NCBI GenBank assembly: GCA_041488155.1
Contig: JBGPOS010000024.1
Coordinates: forward strand, 1-48,066
Direction: 5' to 3'
Length of the DNA: 48,066 bases
Source of the DNA: JBGPOS01 sp041488155
GTDB taxonomy: Bacteria; Chloroflexota; Dehalococcoidia; Tepidiformales; Tepidiformaceae
Position numbers and translations under genes: made by a program. Below, piece after piece: positions 25,001 through 32,620 of this stretch (within the stretch, counting starts at the first letter, position 1; the number at the start of each line of letters is the position of its first letter). The notes under the pieces are model-generated. The model made no database searches. It was not told the DNA's origin and was given only the letters and a program-made list of their open reading frames with translations.

Positions 25001-26317
25001 TCGGAGCAGCAGATCTGTTTCTGCAAGAACGCAGCGGGCGTGCGGGTGGCCTACTCGACGATGGGGTCGGGGCCGCCGCTTGTGATGGTGCCGGGCTGGA
25101 CGAGCCACCTCGAGGAGATGCTCAAGGGTTCGTGGAGTCAGAGTTTCCTGCCCCTTGCCTCGCACTTCACCCTCGTGCGCTACGACAAGGGTGGGACCGG
25201 ACTCTCCGATCGAAACCTGGGCTCGTATTCGATGGACGCTCGCCTGGGCGACCTCGAAGCGGTGGTGAACAGTCTCAAGCTCAAGAAGTTCGCACTGTAC
25301 GCGGTGTCGGAGGGCGGCCCAATCGCCATCGCCTACGCCGCACGGCACCCCCGGCAGGTGTCGCGCCTCGCGCTCTACGGTACGTACGCCCGCGGGCCGA
25401 TGCTGGCGCGGCCAGAGGCGCAGGAGGCGTTGATCGCGCTCGTTCGGGCCGCATGGGGCCTGGGGTCGGAGACCATGACGAACCTCTTCATGCCCGGGGC
25501 GCCGGCCGAGGAGGTCAAGGAATTCGTCCACCTCCAGCGCGTGAGCGCCACAAAAGAGGACGCGGCTGCCCTGCTCGAAGCGGTCTATTCGTCCGATGTC
25601 ATGGAGCTGCTGCCGAAGGTGAAGGCGCCGACGCTCGTCCTCCATGCACGCGGGGACCACGCCATCCGCTACAGGCACGGGGTCGAAGTGGCCTCGGGGA
25701 TCCCGGGCGCCAAGCTCGTCACAATCGAGTCGGACCGCCATGTCCTGGAGGGTGAAGCGGGAACCAGGATGATGGACACCCTCATCTCCTTCCTGGGCGG
25801 GGACGAAGCGCGTGCGAGCGCCGGTCCGAGCGGGATGCTCACCGTCATGTTCACGGACATGGTGGATTCGACGCGCGCGACGCAGGAGTTAGGTGACGCG
25901 CGGGCGCAGGAGCTCGTGCGGCGGCACAACACGGCGGTGCGGGAAGCGTTGCAGGCTCACGGTGGACACGAGGTCAAGCACACCGGGGACGGGATCATGG
26001 CCTCGTTCGGGACGGCGAGCACGGCGATCGATTGCGCGCTGGCGGTCCAGGCCGCCCTCGACGGTGACGCCGGCAGCCTCCGCGTCCGAATCGGGCTGAA
26101 CGCGGGAGAGCCGGTGGCCGAGGAGCAGGACCTGTTCGGGGCGATGGTGCAGATGGCGGCGCGAGTATGCGGGCAGGCGGAGGGTGGCCAGGTGGTCGTG
26201 ACGAACGTGGTGCGCGAGCTGGCGACGGGCAAGGGGTTCCGGTTCTCGGAAACCGGGCTGGCAACGCTCAAGGGTTTCGACGACCCGGTGCGTCTGTTCG
26301 AGGTCAAGCGAGGATAG
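24998..26317 (+). CDS. Alpha/beta-hydrolase fused to class III nucleotide cyclase
   Basis: A 439-residue two-domain protein. Residues 1-268 are an alpha/beta-hydrolase, with oxyanion loop VMVPGWTSH, nucleophile S104 in AVSEGG, D220 in ARGDHAIRY and H248 in ESDRHVLEG. Residues 279-439 are a class III adenylate/guanylate cyclase domain, with metal aspartates D287 (MFTDMVDST) and D331 (HTGDGIMASF), and RIGLNAGEP. Hydrolysis of, or binding to, a small ester may control cAMP or cGMP synthesis. It is cytoplasmic, with no membrane segment. Such fusions occur in actinobacterial and Chloroflexota genomes, but their ligands are not known to me. Confidence 0.87.
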   Translation: MSEQQICFCKNAAGVRVAYSTMGSGPPLVMVPGWTSHLEEMLKGSWSQSFLPLASHFTLVRYDKGGTGLSDRNLGSYSMDARLGDLEAVVNSLKLKKFALYAVSEGGPIAIAYAARHPRQVSRLALYGTYARGPMLARPEAQEALIALVRAAWGLGSETMTNLFMPGAPAEEVKEFVHLQRVSATKEDAAALLEAVYSSDVMELLPKVKAPTLVLHARGDHAIRYRHGVEVASGIPGAKLVTIESDRHVLEGEAGTRMMDTLISFLGGDEARASAGPSGMLTVMFTDMVDSTRATQELGDARAQELVRRHNTAVREALQAHGGHEVKHTGDGIMASFGTASTAIDCALAVQAALDGDAGSLRVRIGLNAGEPVAEEQDLFGAMVQMAARVCGQAEGGQVVVTNVVRELATGKGFRFSETGLATLKGFDDPVRLFEVKRG

Positions 26318-26335
26318 CGGCTCCGGCCCTGAGAG

Positions 26336-26370
26336 CGGGCGAATCGGCGACTTGGCGAGGGGGCGAACAC
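26336..26370 (+). repeat. 8-bp GGCGA-type repeats
   Basis: Four imperfect units (GGCGAATC, GGCGACTT, GGCGAGGG, GGCGAACA), starting about 20 bp after the cyclase stop. Confidence 0.55.
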
Positions 26371-26432
26371 TCGCTACCCATCGCTCGTCGCTCACCACTG
26401 GGGCGGCTGCCCGGGACGGGAAGCAAGGAGTG

Positions 26433-26462
26433 ATGCAGCGGCCAGAGACGGCCGCGGCTACC
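26433..26462 (-). repeat. REP element, type A, inverted
   Basis: Exact type A reverse complement in the convergent gap between the cyclase and glycosyltransferase genes. Confidence 0.85.
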
Positions 26463-26490
26463 AGGCTTGGTTCGCTTGTCCAGGACGAGG

Positions 26491-26525
26491 CCCCATTCGC
26501 CCGTTCGCCCGTTCGCCCACTCGCC
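26491..26525 (-). repeat. 8-bp array directly after a stop codon
   Basis: On the minus strand, GGCGAGTG-GGCGAACG-GGCGAACG-GGCGAATG begins on the first base after the TAA of glycosyltransferase 1. Confidence 0.8.
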
Positions 26526-27833
26526 TTAGGTGTAGGCGGGGGCGCTCCGGCAGAGCTTCTTCATCGCGAAGTACATCCCCGCGCGGGAATAGGCCTGGAG
26601 CTTGCGGCGCTCGGCGGGCATGGCGAAAGAGTCGTCCGACCGGCAGAAGGCGGCGAGTGGTTCGATGGCGGTGTCCCAGGCGAGCTCCTTGGCTACCGCG
26701 CCGAGGCGTTCGCGGCAGCGGGCGGCCAGCTCCTGGTCGTCGAGGAGGCGTTCGATCCCGGCGACTACGGGGTCGACCTCGCGCGCGGGCACGGTCAGTC
26801 CAAGCGGTTCGGCGTCGACGCGTTCGGCGAGCACGTCGCCGCGGGTGCAGAGGAGCGGGACGCGGGCGCGGAAGAGGTCGACGTAGCGGGTGCGAAAGGC
26901 GAAGCGGCTCTCCAGGTTTTCGTAGCCAAGGCAGACGCTCGCGTCGGCCTCCGCGAGGTAGTCGTCGATGCGCTCGTAGGGAACCCACCCTTCGAGGAAG
27001 AAGACGGATCGGCCGTAGAGGCCCAACTCCTTCGCCATGTCGATCGCGCCCTTGAGCACGCCGCCGCCGGGGCCGAAGACGAAGTCGGGGTGGTTCGAGC
27101 CCATGAAGACGAGCTTCACGTCGTCGCGCCGGGAACAGACCTGGTCCATCGCCTGGAGGAGGGTGAAGGGGTCGTTCCACGCGGTGACGCCGCCGTTCCA
27201 GAGGAGGACGCGGTCGCTGGCGCGGATTCCGGGCACGACGCCTTTGAGCACCGGCCCGCGGGGGTCGAGAGGCGTCGCAGGCACGCCGTAGGGCACGAGG
27301 TCGATGAGGCGGCGGAGCGAGGGGTCGCGTTCGTAGGTATCGGGAGGGACGAGAGCAAGGGCCATGAGCATGCCGATCCACATGTCGCGCTGGCGATCGT
27401 CGGCGCAAAAGAGGAAGTCGGCGAGGGTGAGCTGGAAGTTGAGGTACCAGCGGTTGCCGGACATCCAGGTGCGGCGCCAGAAGGGCTCGATGTCGCGCTT
27501 CGAGAGCTCCATCCACTCGACGTAGAGGGGGGTAAAGGCGTCGAGCGCGAAGCGTCGCTCGCCCAGGAGGCGGACAAACTGGGGCGGGAAGTTGCGGGCG
27601 ATGGAGATGTCGTGGTCGCGGGCGAGGGCGAGGGCCTCGGCGTTCGAGCCCCAGACCTGGACGCGGACGTTGGGTGCGGGCAGGCGCACTTCGCCGCGGT
27701 CCGACGGGATGGCGAGGGTGATCTCGGCCTCGGGGATGAGCCGTCCGAGCGCCCCGGCGACCTGGTACGCGCGCACGCCGGGGCTGGCCATCTGGGGCCC
27801 GACGGCCGCGCGACTGACGATCAGCAACTTCAC
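26526..27833 (-). CDS. Glycosyltransferase 1 (GT4-like)
   Basis: A 435-residue GT-B-type glycosyltransferase. The N-terminal Rossmann half starts VKLLIVSRAAVGPQMASPGVRAYQVAGAL, given in outline. The C-terminal half has VLLWNGGVTAWNDPFTLLQAMDQV, KLVFMGSNHP and FFLEGWVPYERIDDYLAEADA, the usual GT4 acceptor-to-donor order, ending with a CxxGDVLAE-type segment. The GTG start at 27833 has GGAG about 10 nt upstream. Earlier codons translate a REP. It shares organisation and many segments with glycosyltransferase 2 upstream, so the two are paralogues, perhaps in surface polysaccharide synthesis. Confidence 0.85.
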   Translation of the reverse strand: MKLLIVSRAAVGPQMASPGVRAYQVAGALGRLIPEAEITLAIPSDRGEVRLPAPNVRVQVWGSNAEALALARDHDISIARNFPPQFVRLLGERRFALDAFTPLYVEWMELSKRDIEPFWRRTWMSGNRWYLNFQLTLADFLFCADDRQRDMWIGMLMALALVPPDTYERDPSLRRLIDLVPYGVPATPLDPRGPVLKGVVPGIRASDRVLLWNGGVTAWNDPFTLLQAMDQVCSRRDDVKLVFMGSNHPDFVFGPGGGVLKGAIDMAKELGLYGRSVFFLEGWVPYERIDDYLAEADASVCLGYENLESRFAFRTRYVDLFRARVPLLCTRGDVLAERVDAEPLGLTVPAREVDPVVAGIERLLDDQELAARCRERLGAVAKELAWDTAIEPLAAFCRSDDSFAMPAERRKLQAYSRAGMYFAMKKLCRSAPAYT

Positions 27834-27869
27834 GAGCCCATCTCCGGGGTGGGGGAAGCACGGAGCACG

Positions 27870-27945
27870 GAGCAATGAGCAATGAGCAATGAGCAGCCGC
27901 CGCCGGAGACCGCCAGGTAGCCGCGGCCGCCCCGGGCCGCTGCAT
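27870..27945 (+). repeat. AATGAGC run plus REP type B
   Basis: Four AGCAATG units (27870-27896), a short spacer, then a type B REP at 27916-27945 with TGCAT end. Confidence 0.8.
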
Positions 27946-27992
27946 GGGCTACGACTCCCGAAGCCCTGTGCGGGTCGCGGTGGCGCGGAGCT

Positions 27993-28043
27993 GGAGCAAT
28001 GAGCGATGAGGCTGGTAGCCGCGGCCGTCTCTGGCCGCTGCAT
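27993..28043 (+). repeat. GATGAGC run plus REP type A
   Basis: GAGCAATGAGCGATGAG (27993-28010), then GCT and a type A REP at 28014-28043. Confidence 0.8.
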
Positions 28044-28143
28044 GGTCTACGACGCAGCAAGGGCCAGGACGTCATCGTCGACGCGAGGGGTCTCGCTTCC
28101 TGCCAGCCGATCAACTCCTCGAAGCTTCCAACCTGCGAACACT

Positions 28144-28433
28144 CGGGGCGATCGAGCCGAATCCAGCGGCCCGGGTCGGCCGCGGCTACCTTGCCGCTCA
28201 CCTCTGGGCGTTGGCGGCCGTGGGCGGGGCGAGCGAGCCGAATCCAGCGGCCCGGGCCGGTCGCGGCTACCTTGCCGCTCACCTCTGGGCGTTGGCGGCC
28301 GTGGGCGGGGCGAGCGAGCCGAATCCAGCGGCCCGGGTCGGCCGCGGCTACCTTGCCGCTCACTGCTGGGCGCTGGCGGCCGTGGGCGGGGCGATCGAGC
28401 CGAATCCAGCGGCCCGGGTCGGCCGCGGCTACC
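28144..28433 (-). repeat. 81-bp tandem array of inverted REPs
   Basis: About 3.6 copies of an 81-bp unit (period measured at 28154, 28235, 28316 and 28397). Each holds one REP in minus orientation (28161-28190, 28242-28271, 28323-28352, 28404-28433) plus a spacer with GGGCGTTGGCGGCCGTGGGC. Units differ at a few positions, some changing a stem pair to G-U. The array lies immediately 3' of glycosyltransferase 2. Confidence 0.9.
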
Positions 28434-28437
28434 GGCC

Positions 28438-29748
28438 TCATCGCTCTTCCCTCGGTGGGGCGGCGAGAAAGATCGCGCGGCGGGCGGCGTAGGCGGCTAT
28501 GCGCTGGGCGAGGCCGGGGAGGCGCTCCCACTTTGGCGCGACCGGCGGGCGGTCGTCGTTGCAGAAGTCGACCAGTGGCCGGAGGGTCTGTTCCCACTGG
28601 AGCGAAGGCCGGGCGGCGGCGAGGTTGGCCTTGCAGCGCGCGTGGAACTCGCGGTCGTCGAGGAGCTTCGCGATAGCGCACTTCAGGGCTTCGGGGTCCT
28701 GCTCGGGCACGACGAGGCCCCACTCGTTGCGCTGGACCTCCTCGGCGAGGACGTCGCCGTGCGTGCAGATGAACGGCAGCTCGGCCCAGATGAGGTCGAC
28801 GAAGCGGGTGCGGTGGCTGTAGCGGGTCTCGAGGTTGTCGTAGTAGGAGCAGACGCTGAGGTCGGCTTCGAGGACGTAGCGCTTCGCTGTCTCATGCGAG
28901 ACCCAGCCTTCTTCGAAGAAGACGGTGGTGTCGAGCTGGCCGTTGGCGGCGGCGATCGCCTTCGCGTCCTGGAAGCGGACGCCGAGACCGAGCTCCTTGA
29001 GTCCGGGGTAGGCGGCCCCGAGGAAGAGGAGCTTGACGTCGTCGCGGCCGAGCCGGCGGAGGGCTTCGAGGAGTGTGGCGGGGTCGTACCACTGGATGAT
29101 GCCGCCGTTCCAGACGATGATGCGGTCGTTTTCGCGAAAGCCGGGGTGTACGCCGCGGAGGATCGGGCGGCCCGGCTCCGGCAGCTCGGGGCGCAGGCCG
29201 TGGGGCGCGACGTCGATCAGCCGGCGGAGGGTCGGGTCGGTGTCGTAGACGCGCGGGGTGACGAGGCCGAGGGAGACCATCATGCCGATGTAGCTATCGC
29301 GCTGGCGTTCGTTGCAGCAGAGGACGAAGTCGGCGAGGGTGAGTTGCATCGCCAGGATAGCGCGGGTGCGCTGCACCCAGGCGTGCTGCTTGTAGCCGGA
29401 ATACTGCTGGCGCCCGACCTCCATCCATTCCATGGCGTACTGGGTGAAGAGGTCGACGACGAAGCGCTTCGACGGGTAGAAGGCAGCGACGTGGGGCGGG
29501 AGGCCGGAGGAGATGACGATGTCGTGGTCGCGCACGAGTCCGAGGACGTTGCGGACGCTCCAGCGGACGTGACGGTAGGGAATATCCTTGGGGAGGACGG
29601 CGTCGTCGTTCGGGCCGGCGAGGGTGACGCGGGCGCCGGGCACGTCCCGTGCGAGGACGCTGGCCATGGCCGTCGCTCTGATGCCGGGGCTGGACATGTG
29701 CGATCCGAGGTGGCCCCGGCAGAGGATGAGGATGCGCGGCCCGGCCAT
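28438..29748 (-). CDS. Glycosyltransferase 2 (GT4-like)
   Basis: A 436-residue GT-B glycosyltransferase. Features are the N-terminal AGPRILILCRGHLGSHMSSP-type loop, a central THGDVLAEEV segment and the C-half with IIVWNGGIIQWYDPATLLEAL, VKLLFLGAAYPG and FFEEGWVSHETAKRYVLEADLS. It aligns block by block with glycosyltransferase 1 (WNGG-x2-xW-x-DP-x-TLL-x-A, YxHRTRFVDL versus FAFRTRYVDL), so they arose by duplication. I chose ATG 29748 because the longer frame reads the 8-bp repeat. The last codons and TGA are part of a GAGCGATGAG repeat that leads into the REP array. Confidence 0.85.
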   Translation of the reverse strand: MAGPRILILCRGHLGSHMSSPGIRATAMASVLARDVPGARVTLAGPNDDAVLPKDIPYRHVRWSVRNVLGLVRDHDIVISSGLPPHVAAFYPSKRFVVDLFTQYAMEWMEVGRQQYSGYKQHAWVQRTRAILAMQLTLADFVLCCNERQRDSYIGMMVSLGLVTPRVYDTDPTLRRLIDVAPHGLRPELPEPGRPILRGVHPGFRENDRIIVWNGGIIQWYDPATLLEALRRLGRDDVKLLFLGAAYPGLKELGLGVRFQDAKAIAAANGQLDTTVFFEEGWVSHETAKRYVLEADLSVCSYYDNLETRYSHRTRFVDLIWAELPFICTHGDVLAEEVQRNEWGLVVPEQDPEALKCAIAKLLDDREFHARCKANLAAARPSLQWEQTLRPLVDFCNDDRPPVAPKWERLPGLAQRIAAYAARRAIFLAAPPREER

Positions 29749-29780
29749 TGGCCCGCACGGTACCGGCTTTGGAGCGAGTC

Positions 29781-29847
29781 GGCGAATGGGCGAGGGGGCG
29801 ACGGGGCGAATGGGCGAATGGGCGAATGGGCGAATGGGCGAGTGGGA
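29781..29847 (+). repeat. 8-bp GGCGAATG tandem array
   Basis: Eight units, mostly GGCGAATG with GGCGAGGG, GGCGACGG and GGCGAGTG variants. It lies between the divergent glycosyltransferase 2 and flavoenzyme starts, so here it is 5' to both genes. Confidence 0.85.
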
Positions 29848-29879
29848 GACCACTGAGGCCGCGCCCGGTCGCGCCCGCC

Positions 29880-29885
29880 TATACT
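29880..29885 (+). promoter_or_regulatory. -10 element of the flavoenzyme gene
   Basis: TATACT, 37 nt before the ATG at 29923. The short leader has GAGGTGA as a good ribosome-binding site. Confidence 0.5.
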
Positions 29886-29922
29886 TGCGGCTCTGGGGAA
29901 TGTCCGCCCCGAGGTGAGCCCA

Positions 29923-31098
29923 ATGACGACGACCGCATCTCGCACCGACGCTCTGCTCGACACCGTTGCGGGGCTCGTGCCTCTGATCGAGGCGTCGGCC
30001 GATGAGGGTGAGCGTGAGCGGCGTCTGCCCCCGGCGCTTGTCGACGCCTTCACGGAGGCGCGGCTATTCAAGCTGTGCGTGCCGAGAGGGTTGGGCGGCG
30101 ATGAGCTGGACTTCCTTTCGACGCTGCGGGTCTTCGAAGCGGTCGCGCGGGTCGACGGGGCGGCAGGGTGGACGCTGATGATCGGGGCCGAAGGCGGTCT
30201 CTTCACGGCGTTCCTCGATGAGGAGGGGGGCCGGGAGGTTACGGGAGACGAGCGCACGATCCTGGCGGGTTCGCTCAATCCGAACGGGCGGGCGGCGGCG
30301 GTTGACGGTGGCTACCGCGTTACGGGGCAGTGGCCCTTCGCGAGTGGCTGCCAGCACAGCCAATGGCTGCTCGGCACGACGATCCTGTTCGAAGACGGGC
30401 GCCCGAAGATGGAGGCGGGCGGGACGATGCCGGTCATGCTCTCGACCTTTTCCCCGGCGGCGGAGTGCACGATCCTCGACACCTGGAAGGTCGCAGGGCT
30501 GCGCGGCACCGGCAGCCACGACTTCACAGTGAGCGACGCTTTCGTGCCGGGCCGGCGCGCGTTCTCGATGATGACGACCAGGCCGCGATTCGATGGGCCG
30601 CTCTATCGCTTCCCGATCGTCTCGTTCCTGAGCCTCGGTATCGGTGCGGTCGCCCTGGGAATCGCGCGTCACGCAATCGACGCGCTCGTCGAGCTGGCCT
30701 CGGCCAAGACTCCGACCGGCGCTCGTTCGCTCCTGCGCGAACGGGGCATCGTCCAGACGGAAGTGGCGGAGGCCGAGGGGGTGGTCCTCTCAGCGCGCGC
30801 GTTCTTCTACGAAGCGACCGCCGAAGCCTGGCAGGACCTCGAAGCGGGGCGAGAGGTGGACATGCCGGGGCGGGCTCGGCTCCGGCTGGCTGCGGCGAAC
30901 GCAGCTCGCAGTGCGGCGCGCGCCATCGATCTGATGTACGACGCGGGTGGGGGCAGCTCGCTGTACGAAAAGTGCCCTCTCGAACGCTGCCTGCGGGACA
31001 TCCGGGCGCTCACGCAGCACATCGCCGTGGCGACGCCGAACTACGAAGGGATCGGGCGGGTGTTCCTGGGCCTCGACCCTGGCACGCCGCGGTTCTGA
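29923..31098 (+). CDS. Acyl-CoA dehydrogenase-fold flavoenzyme
   Basis: A 391-residue protein of the acyl-CoA dehydrogenase fold, closest to the Acyl-CoA_dh_2/HsaA-DszC-like group (FMN/FAD-dependent monooxygenases or dehydrogenases). Visible blocks are LFKLCVPRGLGGDELDF (N-domain), GWTLMIGAEGG, VTGQWPFASGCQHSQWLLG (middle beta-domain), WKVAGLRGTGSHDFTVSDAFVP (family signature) and a C-terminal helical domain with IRALTQHIAVATPNYEGIGR. The usual catalytic Glu of CoA dehydrogenases is not evident, which favours the monooxygenase-like branch. The next gene downstream is an F420-type oxidoreductase on the opposite strand. Confidence 0.82.
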   Translation: MTTTASRTDALLDTVAGLVPLIEASADEGERERRLPPALVDAFTEARLFKLCVPRGLGGDELDFLSTLRVFEAVARVDGAAGWTLMIGAEGGLFTAFLDEEGGREVTGDERTILAGSLNPNGRAAAVDGGYRVTGQWPFASGCQHSQWLLGTTILFEDGRPKMEAGGTMPVMLSTFSPAAECTILDTWKVAGLRGTGSHDFTVSDAFVPGRRAFSMMTTRPRFDGPLYRFPIVSFLSLGIGAVALGIARHAIDALVELASAKTPTGARSLLRERGIVQTEVAEAEGVVLSARAFFYEATAEAWQDLEAGREVDMPGRARLRLAAANAARSAARAIDLMYDAGGGSSLYEKCPLERCLRDIRALTQHIAVATPNYEGIGRVFLGLDPGTPRF

Positions 31099-31110
31099 CG
31101 TCGCGGCGGT

Positions 31111-32064
31111 CTAGAAGCCCTTCACCTTCGGGGCGACGTCGGCGGCGAGGAACTCTGGGACTTCGTCTGAATCGAAGTTGAAATGCTGGAACTCGACCTC
31201 CTGGAGGCCGAGCTCCGCGAGTTTGCCGAGGGCGTCCACCGCTTCTTCTGCGCCGCCGACGATCATGCCTCTGGCCTTAAGGCCCTCCCGGAACTGGGCC
31301 GGGGTCGAGCCTGCCGGCGCTCCGAACATGCCCATCACGCGCTCGGTCGCACGGTCGATCGCAGCCTCGTTCGGACCGATGACGCCGAAGGTCATCATCG
31401 AGCGGCGGATGGTCGCGGGGTCGCGCTTCTCGGCTTCGCAGTGACGCTCGAGGACGGCGACCTTCTGGCGGTAGCCGTCGGCCGAGAGGTTCACGGCGTT
31501 CCACTCGTCGGCGTAACGGGCGACGATCTTGAGGGTGCGCTTCTCGCCAGTGCCGCCGATGAGGAGGGGTGGGCGTCCGGCCGCGGGCTTGGGGATGCAG
31601 TCGGCGCCGGCGAGCTGGTAGTAGCGGCCTTCGAAGGTGGCGGGCGATTCGCGCCAGAGTCCACGAATGACCTGGATGGCTTCTTCGAGGCGGTCCATGC
31701 GTTCCTTGACGGGCGGGAAGTGGATGCCGTAGGCCTTGTGCTCGGCTTCGTTCCAGCCGGCGCCGAGGCCCATGACGAACCGGCCGCCGCTGAGGACGTC
31801 GAGCTGGGCGGCCATCCGGCCGACGTTGGCCGGCGCCCGGAAGGTGACCGGAGTGACAAGCGGGCCGAAGCGGATCGTCCGGGTCTCTTTCGCCGCCATG
31901 ACGAAGGAGAGGTAGGCCTCGAGCGATTCCTGTTGGCGGCCAATGAAGAAGTGGTCTGAGCGGAACACCGTCGGGAACCGAAGGCGCTCTGCCAGCGCAA
32001 GGATGTGGCTCCACCGTTCCCAGGTAAGCCCGTTCTGACCCTCGACCATCAAGCCAATGTCCAT
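31111..32064 (-). CDS. LLM-class F420-dependent oxidoreductase
   Basis: A 317-residue luciferase-like TIM-barrel flavoenzyme. It starts MDIGLMVEGQNGLTWERW, then FPTVFRSDHFF, IRFGPLVTPVTFRAPANVGR, LSGGRFVMGLGAGWNEAEHKAYG and PLLIGGTGEKRTLKIVARYADEWN. These blocks are typical of the F420-dependent branch of the family, which implies F420 in the organism. The substrate is unknown. I chose ATG 32064 because the family begins here, with TACCCT about 10 nt upstream. It is divergent from the HIT gene. Confidence 0.85.
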   Translation of the reverse strand: MDIGLMVEGQNGLTWERWSHILALAERLRFPTVFRSDHFFIGRQQESLEAYLSFVMAAKETRTIRFGPLVTPVTFRAPANVGRMAAQLDVLSGGRFVMGLGAGWNEAEHKAYGIHFPPVKERMDRLEEAIQVIRGLWRESPATFEGRYYQLAGADCIPKPAAGRPPLLIGGTGEKRTLKIVARYADEWNAVNLSADGYRQKVAVLERHCEAEKRDPATIRRSMMTFGVIGPNEAAIDRATERVMGMFGAPAGSTPAQFREGLKARGMIVGGAEEAVDALGKLAELGLQEVEFQHFNFDSDEVPEFLAADVAPKVKGF

Positions 32065-32093
32065 ATGAGGGGACAGGGTACAGGGGACGGCCA

Positions 32094-32127
32094 CGAGCGA
32101 CGAGCGATGAACAATGAGCGATGAGCC
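32094..32127 (+). repeat. GAGCGAT-type 7-bp run containing a start codon
   Basis: Degenerate units (GAGCGAC, GAGCGAT, GAACAAT, GAGCGAT) upstream of the HIT gene. The last one supplies the ATG at 32121. Confidence 0.55.
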
Positions 32128-32576
32128 TGTACCTTGATGACGTGTCGTGCCTGGCCTGCGATGTGATCGACGGGCGCGTGGTGGCGCCGGGTGGGGTCAT
32201 CCTGGACGACGGCCTCTGGCTGGTGGACCACTCGACCAGTCCGGTGCTGTTGCCCGGCTTCCTCATCATCAAGCCGAGGCGCCACGTTGAGGGGATCGCG
32301 GAACTCACGACGGAGGAAGCGGCGGCGCTGGGTCCGCTCTTGCGGCGGGTGTGCCGGGCGGTGATGGAAGCGCTGCGGCCGGAGAGGGTCTACGTCTGCT
32401 CGTTCGGGGAGGCGGTGCGGCACCTCCACTGGTACGTGGTACCGCGTTACGCAGGAATGCCGGCAACCGGCCCGGCGGTGATCAGCGCGATGTTCGCGGA
32501 CCGGAGTTGGGCCGCTCCTGACAGCGCTGCGATCGAGGCGGCGGACAAAGTCCGAGCGCTGCTCAAGCGCGGTTGA
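32121..32576 (+). CDS. HIT-family protein
   Basis: A 151-residue histidine-triad protein. The catalytic block is AVRHLHWYVVPRYAG, with the H-x-H pair and a third histidine less clear. The core has LLPGFLIIKPRRHVEGIAELT, as in Ap4A hydrolases and related nucleotide phosphoramidases. The N-terminal CLACDVIDG is similar to the zinc-free C-x-x-C start of many HIT proteins. It hydrolyses or transfers nucleotides in the cytoplasm, and the exact substrate is unknown. The start codon lies inside a GATGAGC-type repeat, and no ribosome-binding site stands out. Confidence 0.75.
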   Translation: MSLYLDDVSCLACDVIDGRVVAPGGVILDDGLWLVDHSTSPVLLPGFLIIKPRRHVEGIAELTTEEAAALGPLLRRVCRAVMEALRPERVYVCSFGEAVRHLHWYVVPRYAGMPATGPAVISAMFADRSWAAPDSAAIEAADKVRALLKRG

Positions 32577-32587
32577 GCCGGGACAAC

Positions 32588-32614
32588 TGTCACCTGTCAC
32601 CTGTAACCTGTCCC
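32588..32614 (+). repeat. CACCTGT heptamer repeats
   Basis: CTGTCACCTGTCACCTGTAACC-type triplicate of 7 bp ahead of the DUF1028 gene. A related ACAGGGTACAGGGGAC lies at 32072-32087. Confidence 0.5.
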
Positions 32615-32620
32615 CTTCCG

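Noticed and set aside
28144..28433. CRISPR array
   Set aside because: Units are 81 bp tandem copies with near-identical spacers and no cas genes. They are a tandem REP array.
28006..29856. A 616-codon open frame on the plus strand with 27-residue repeats
   Set aside because: It is antisense to glycosyltransferase 2 and reads through the REP array. The 27-aa periodicity is only the 81-bp repeat.
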